Position numbers and translations under genes: made by a program. Shown one piece after another: positions 13,486 through 17,293 of a stretch of DNA of 17,293 nucleotides. Source of the stretch: an uncultured Flavobacteriaceae bacterium. GTDB lineage: Bacteria; Bacteroidota; Bacteroidia; Flavobacteriales; Flavobacteriaceae. The stretch lies in the NCBI GenBank assembly GCA_938018045.1, contig CALIIP010000040.1, forward strand, positions 1 through 17,293. The letters run 5' to 3'. The notes under the pieces are model-generated. The model had not been told where the DNA came from. It ran no database searches and saw nothing but the letters and a program-made list of their open reading frames with translations. Numbering within the stretch: position 1 is the stretch's first letter; each line of letters begins with the position of its first letter.

Positions 13486-14592
13486 ATGATTACAAATGAC
13501 CATTTAAAGGATATTTCTGAACGCATCATAAAGTTAAAAACCTATTTGGATATTGACAAGAAATTAATTGAAATTTCTAATGACAATGAACATATAGCAA
13601 ATCCTGACTTTTGGAACAATCCGAAAGAAGCAGAATTATTTATGAAAACATTGCGAAGTAAGAAAAAATGGGTCGAAGAATATAATGATGTTAGTACTTT
13701 TTATGATGATTTAGAGGTTGTATTTGATTTCTTTAAAGAAGATATGGCTACAAATGATCAGGTTATGGCGCGCTATGTCAAAACTATAAAATTACTGGAA
13801 GATATAGAGTTTAGAAATATGCTTTCAGAAGAAGGCGATAATCTTAGTGCTGTTCTTCAAATTACTGCAGGTGCTGGTGGAACTGAAAGTTGTGATTGGG
13901 CAGAAATGCTTTTACGCATGTACATGATGTGGGCAGAAAAACAGGGATTCAAAATAAAAGAATTGAACTATCAAGGAGGTGATGTTGCTGGAATTAAAAC
14001 GGTAACTATTGAGATTGAAGGTGAGTTTTCCTTCGGATATTTGAAAGGAGAAAATGGTGTACATCGTTTGGTGCGAATTTCTCCGTTTGACAGTAATGCT
14101 AAGCGTCATACAAGTTTTGCTTCCGTTTATGTATATCCATTAGTTGATGATAGTATTGAGATTAATATAAATCCTGCGGATGTTGAGATTGTAACTTCAC
14201 GCTCTAGTGGTGCTGGAGGACAAAATGTAAATAAAGTAGAAACTAAAGTTCAGCTAACTCACAAACCAAGTGGAATTAAAATTTCTTGTTCAGAAACGCG
14301 TTCTCAACATGAAAATAGGGATAGAGCCATGCAAATGCTAAAATCTCAACTCTATGAAATTGAATTGAGCAAACAATTAGAAGCAAGAGGAGAAATTGAA
14401 GCGGGAAAAATGAAGATAGAATGGGGAAGCCAAATAAGAAACTATGTGATGCATCCTTATAAATTGGTGAAAGATGTTCGTACTGGACATGAAACTGGAA
14501 ATGTTGACAATGTTATGAATGGTGATATTGACGAATTTTTAAAAGCATTTTTAATGCTAAATGGTCAAAAAGAGGATGCGAATGAACTTTAA
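13486..14592 (+). CDS. prfB: Peptide chain release factor 2 (RF2), without programmed frameshift
   Basis: RF2 recognises UGA and UAA stop codons on the ribosome and triggers release of the finished protein. The product is 368 residues. The SPF codon-recognition tripeptide is at 199-201 (VRISPFDSNAKRH) and the GGQ peptidyl-hydrolysis loop at 244-246 (SGAGGQNVNK), so it is RF2 and not RF1, which has PxT. I chose the ATG at 13486: an upstream in-frame TTG at 13468 would add six residues inside the promoter-like sequence, and MITNDHL matches the usual RF2 start. The coding region is continuous from that ATG, so the autoregulatory +1 frameshift found in E. coli and many other bacteria is absent. 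Its length is close to the 365 residues of E. coli RF2. No hairpin terminator is evident downstream. Confidence 0.97.
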   Translation: MITNDHLKDISERIIKLKTYLDIDKKLIEISNDNEHIANPDFWNNPKEAELFMKTLRSKKKWVEEYNDVSTFYDDLEVVFDFFKEDMATNDQVMARYVKTIKLLEDIEFRNMLSEEGDNLSAVLQITAGAGGTESCDWAEMLLRMYMMWAEKQGFKIKELNYQGGDVAGIKTVTIEIEGEFSFGYLKGENGVHRLVRISPFDSNAKRHTSFASVYVYPLVDDSIEININPADVEIVTSRSSGAGGQNVNKVETKVQLTHKPSGIKISCSETRSQHENRDRAMQMLKSQLYEIELSKQLEARGEIEAGKMKIEWGSQIRNYVMHPYKLVKDVRTGHETGNVDNVMNGDIDEFLKAFLMLNGQKEDANEL

Positions 14593-14739
14593 TATTTCCC
14601 AATAAAAAAACATTCTTCATTTCAAACCTTATTGATTGATTTTAAAGAAGTTACTACCCTTTACTTTAATCAAACACATGTTTTCGCGTGTAAATGGTTT
14701 GTTTTTCAGTATAAACGGTATAAAATTCATATTTTTCAT

Positions 14740-14747
14740 TATATTTG
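14740..14747 (+). promoter_or_regulatory. Putative -7 promoter element (TATATTTG) for the outer-membrane barrel gene
   Basis: TATATTTG matches TAnnTTTG and lies 35 bp before the ATG at 14783, giving a leader of about 32 nt. No clear TTTG is found 17-23 bp upstream. The rest of the 190-bp gap (14593-14782) shows no convincing terminator or small gene. Confidence 0.42.
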
Positions 14748-14782
14748 TTTTGTGGAAAAAAAATGCTAAATACGCTTACTAA

Positions 14783-17161
14783 ATGAAAAAAATACTCTTA
14801 CAAGTACTTTTCTTGTTTTTTTGTATCCCCTACATGCAAGCCCAAGAAAATATCCCAAGTTTTAATATAACTGGTAAAATTGTTGATGCTAAAACTAACG
14901 AAGCAATAGAATACGCAACAGTTACTTTTAAATCAAAAAAAGGCTCTGACATTCTTGGTGGTATTTCAGATAAAAAAGGAAAGTTCGAAATCTCTGTACC
15001 AAAAGGTCAATATATTATTACTTTAGAATTTTTAGGATACAAAACAAAAATACTACCTTCTCAAAGCGTCACCAACGATATTCATTTTGGATCTCTAATG
15101 TTAAGTGAAGATACAGAACTCTTAAATAGTATTGAGATTACTGGAAAAAAGAAACTTATAGAAATACAAAAAGGCAAATTGATTTATAATGTGTCTGAAG
15201 ATATTTCTACTGAAGGAAGTTCAGTTATGGATATTATGAGTAATGTCCCTTTTGTATTTGTTGAAAATGATACACCAACAATTAAAGGTCGACCTACAAC
15301 AGTTTTGGTAAATGGTAGAAGTTCTTCTTTATCTAAATCAGAAGTTTTAAAATCTCTTCCTGCTGGTTCTATTGAAAAAATTGAAGTTGATACGCATCCT
15401 GGAGCGCAATATGATGCGTCAGTTACATCAGTAATTAATATCATCTTAAAGAAAGGGAAAGATGAAGGATTAAACGCTTCCATAACAGGATCTATTGGTC
15501 ATAAAGATATATACGGCGGACTACTAACTTTAAATTATAAATCGAAAAAAATCAATTTTTTCACCAACACTTCTTACAATCATAAAAATATTATAAAACT
15601 ATCTGATTCTAAAAATGAGTACTTTGTAAATGGTAACACTTCAAATTTTCTTAACGAAAATAGCATATTTGACAGTAAAAAAAATAGTTTTTATACGACC
15701 ATTGGTACTGATTTTTATCTATCAGAAAATACAACATTAACCACTTCAATAAATTATATAAATCTAGATCAGAAAAGTGAAACTTCGACTAATTCATCTA
15801 TTTTAGATACGGGATTGGTAGAAACATCTACAAACGAAAGAGACCATATAAGTGATGCAAAAAATGATATAGTTGAATTTGTACTCAGTTTTGATCACAA
15901 CTTTAGTAAAGAAGGTAAAACAGTATCTTCTTCTTTAAGACATTCAAATGATGATGAATCAAATGAAGATGATATAACCAATACAAATTCAAATTATATC
16001 AATGAATTTTACACTCAAAATAATAAATTTTCAAATACAGAATTTGACATTAAATACGTAAATCCTCTTTCAGAAAATTCAATTATTACCATTGGTTATA
16101 ATGGAGAGTTTTGGAATTCACCATTTAGAAATAGCACGTCAACTAGCAATATAGATTACTCAAGAGATGTTCATGCTGGTTTTGTAGACTATGAATTTGA
16201 AAAAGATAAGTTTTATTTAGGTATAGGTGCACGTGGTGAATTCTCAAAAGCAGCAATTGAATATTTAGATTTAAATAGTATTAAAAACTTTAAATTGAAT
16301 TCCTTCTTCCCTTCTGCTTATTTTCAATACACATTTAATGACAAAAGGGCAATAAGTTTTTATTATAGCAAGAGTATTCAACGTCCAACAATTATACAAC
16401 TGCAACCATTTGAGGAACGATATAGCGCCACTTCTTCATATATAGGTAATCCAGAACTCAAGCACTATTTCTCACATTATTTCTCATTTGACTACACATA
16501 TTCAAGTGATAAAATCACGTTTATTCCAGCATTATTTTATAACAGGCTTAATGATTGGCATCAAGATGTAACCTATGAAACTGGTGAGCAAATAGATGGT
16601 GTACATAAATTAATTACTACACCTCAAAATGTTGGTTATCTAAATCATTATGGTATCGATATTTATGCAATGTATAAAGCCTCAAACACATTAAGTTTCA
16701 ACCTCAGTACGCAACTATATAATTTTGATCAACATGGTGTTTTTGAAACTATAAACACACTAAACCAACCAATAAGTGTAGACTATAATGAAAATACTTT
16801 TAATGGTATTTTTAATTTAACTACACAACTTAAACTTCCAAATGCAGTTAGCATTCAGGCTTCAACTTTTTATCGTTTAAAATCTGAAGGTGCTGTTTCA
16901 ACTCGCAAGGCTTATGCATATACAAGTCTTGCTTTGAGTAAAGAGTTATTTGATAAAAACGCTACATTGAGTTTAAACATTAATGATTTATTTAACTCAA
17001 ACCAAACTGATAGAGATCGATTTGATACTAATTACTTCTCTAGAAGTAATATTAAATATAAATATCAAGACATCATTTTATCATTTACATATCGTTTTAA
17101 TCAAAGTAAAAAGAATCGCAAAATTGATTTCGATAAAAAAGACAGAAAACCAAATTTCTAA
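14783..17161 (+). CDS. Outer-membrane beta-barrel protein, TonB-receptor-like (PF14905 type)
   Basis: A 792-residue outer-membrane protein. A signal peptide (about 1-20, ending YMQA|Q) leads to a carboxypeptidase-regulatory-like domain at about 27-107 (ITGKIVDAKTNEAIEYATV ... DKKGKFEISVPKGQY). Residues about 130-225 form a plug-like domain (SSVMDIMSNVPFVFV, IKGRPTTVLVNGR, IEKIEVDTHPGAQYDASV, INIILKK). The remainder is beta-strand-rich and resembles the OMP_b-brl_3 barrel (PF14905). The last predicted strand, SFTYRF, is followed by a 20-residue basic tail. No canonical TonB box is evident, so energy coupling and ligand are uncertain; the family includes receptors and barrels of unknown cargo. 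The stop codon is followed without a gap by an ArsC-family gene, indicating co-transcription. Confidence 0.9.
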   Translation: MKKILLQVLFLFFCIPYMQAQENIPSFNITGKIVDAKTNEAIEYATVTFKSKKGSDILGGISDKKGKFEISVPKGQYIITLEFLGYKTKILPSQSVTNDIHFGSLMLSEDTELLNSIEITGKKKLIEIQKGKLIYNVSEDISTEGSSVMDIMSNVPFVFVENDTPTIKGRPTTVLVNGRSSSLSKSEVLKSLPAGSIEKIEVDTHPGAQYDASVTSVINIILKKGKDEGLNASITGSIGHKDIYGGLLTLNYKSKKINFFTNTSYNHKNIIKLSDSKNEYFVNGNTSNFLNENSIFDSKKNSFYTTIGTDFYLSENTTLTTSINYINLDQKSETSTNSSILDTGLVETSTNERDHISDAKNDIVEFVLSFDHNFSKEGKTVSSSLRHSNDDESNEDDITNTNSNYINEFYTQNNKFSNTEFDIKYVNPLSENSIITIGYNGEFWNSPFRNSTSTSNIDYSRDVHAGFVDYEFEKDKFYLGIGARGEFSKAAIEYLDLNSIKNFKLNSFFPSAYFQYTFNDKRAISFYYSKSIQRPTIIQLQPFEERYSATSSYIGNPELKHYFSHYFSFDYTYSSDKITFIPALFYNRLNDWHQDVTYETGEQIDGVHKLITTPQNVGYLNHYGIDIYAMYKASNTLSFNLSTQLYNFDQHGVFETINTLNQPISVDYNENTFNGIFNLTTQLKLPNAVSIQASTFYRLKSEGAVSTRKAYAYTSLALSKELFDKNATLSLNINDLFNSNQTDRDRFDTNYFSRSNIKYKYQDIILSFTYRFNQSKKNRKIDFDKKDRKPNF

Positions 17162-17293
17162 ATGATTAAAATTTACCACAATCCAAGATGTAGCAAAAGT
17201 CGTCAAGGAAAAAAAATTATAGAGAGTTCTGGGAAAGAATTTAAAATTGTCAACTATCTAGAAAACCCTCCAACAGCAAAAGAAATTACTGAA
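17162..17293 (+). CDS. ArsC-family reductase (arsenate reductase/YfgD-like), 3'-truncated
   Basis: Forty-four codons are visible before the window ends. The product begins MIKIYHNPRCSKSRQ and shows the ArsC-family active-site loop with Cys10, followed by a helix and a second strand (FKIVNYLENPPTAKEIT). This matches the thioredoxin-fold glutaredoxin-dependent arsenate reductase family. The CSKSR wording resembles the YfgD-like branch, whose members are not all proven arsenate reductases. The ATG directly abuts the TAA of the outer-membrane barrel gene, so it is surely in the same transcript. The distal arginine residues needed for arsenate binding are outside the window, so activity cannot be judged, and no arsR or arsenite pump is visible. 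Confidence 0.88.
   Translation, partial: MIKIYHNPRCSKSRQGKKIIESSGKEFKIVNYLENPPTAKEITE

Noticed and set aside
14681..14705. Possible hairpin or operator (ACAC...GTGT within CAAACACATG and GTGTAAATGG)
   Set aside because: The arms pair only 4 bp perfectly with a long loop and no T-run, so this is close to what A+T-rich sequence gives by chance.

Overview
The window looks like chromosomal DNA from a marine-type member of the Flavobacteriaceae (Bacteroidota). The reasons are an A+T-rich sequence, start codons with A-rich leaders instead of clear Shine-Dalgarno sites, several TAnnTTTG -7 promoter elements, and typical families of this group: a PF14905-type outer-membrane barrel with a carboxypeptidase-regulatory-like N-terminus, a Met-zincin (DUF5117/DUF4953) metalloprotease, DUF6787, and a DCC-family thiol oxidoreductase. 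No tRNA, rRNA, transposase, phage gene or CRISPR array was seen, and no intergenic gap exceeds 190 bp.

Layout. Positions 1-1311 (minus): a MacB-type ABC exporter, with the ATPase gene upstream and the permease cut by the window edge. Positions 1409-2467 (plus): a two-gene unit of a DCC thiol oxidoreductase and a HAD phosphatase, ending at a short GC-rich palindromic element. Positions 2531-7745 (minus): a tight five-gene operon. In transcription order it holds a glutamate/aspartate-type cation symporter, a GshB-like ATP-grasp ligase, a mercaptopyruvate-type sulfurtransferase, an N-formylglutamate amidohydrolase-like enzyme and a QEGLA/DUF1704 metallopeptidase. Positions 7910-8943 (plus): a DUF937 protein with a strong terminator, then a DUF6787 membrane protein. 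Positions 8946-9919 (minus): a small membrane protein and a lipoprotein-type MsrA. Positions 9976-13395 (minus): threonine aldolase downstream of a large secreted metzincin. Positions 13486-17293 (plus): prfB without a frameshift, an outer-membrane barrel protein, and the start of an ArsC-family reductase directly abutting it.

The most interesting region is the five-gene operon. It couples an uptake carrier to a peptide-forming ligase, a sulfur-transfer enzyme and two hydrolases that would cut an amide or peptide bond. Each protein family touches glutamate, cysteine or peptide chemistry, and no glutamate-cysteine ligase is present in the window. I infer synthesis or turnover of an unidentified glutamate- or cysteine-containing small peptide; the actual product cannot be read from the sequence. 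A second pattern is that two genes, the DCC oxidoreductase and prfB, have a TAnnTTTG element only 4 nt before the start codon, which predicts leaderless or nearly leaderless mRNAs.
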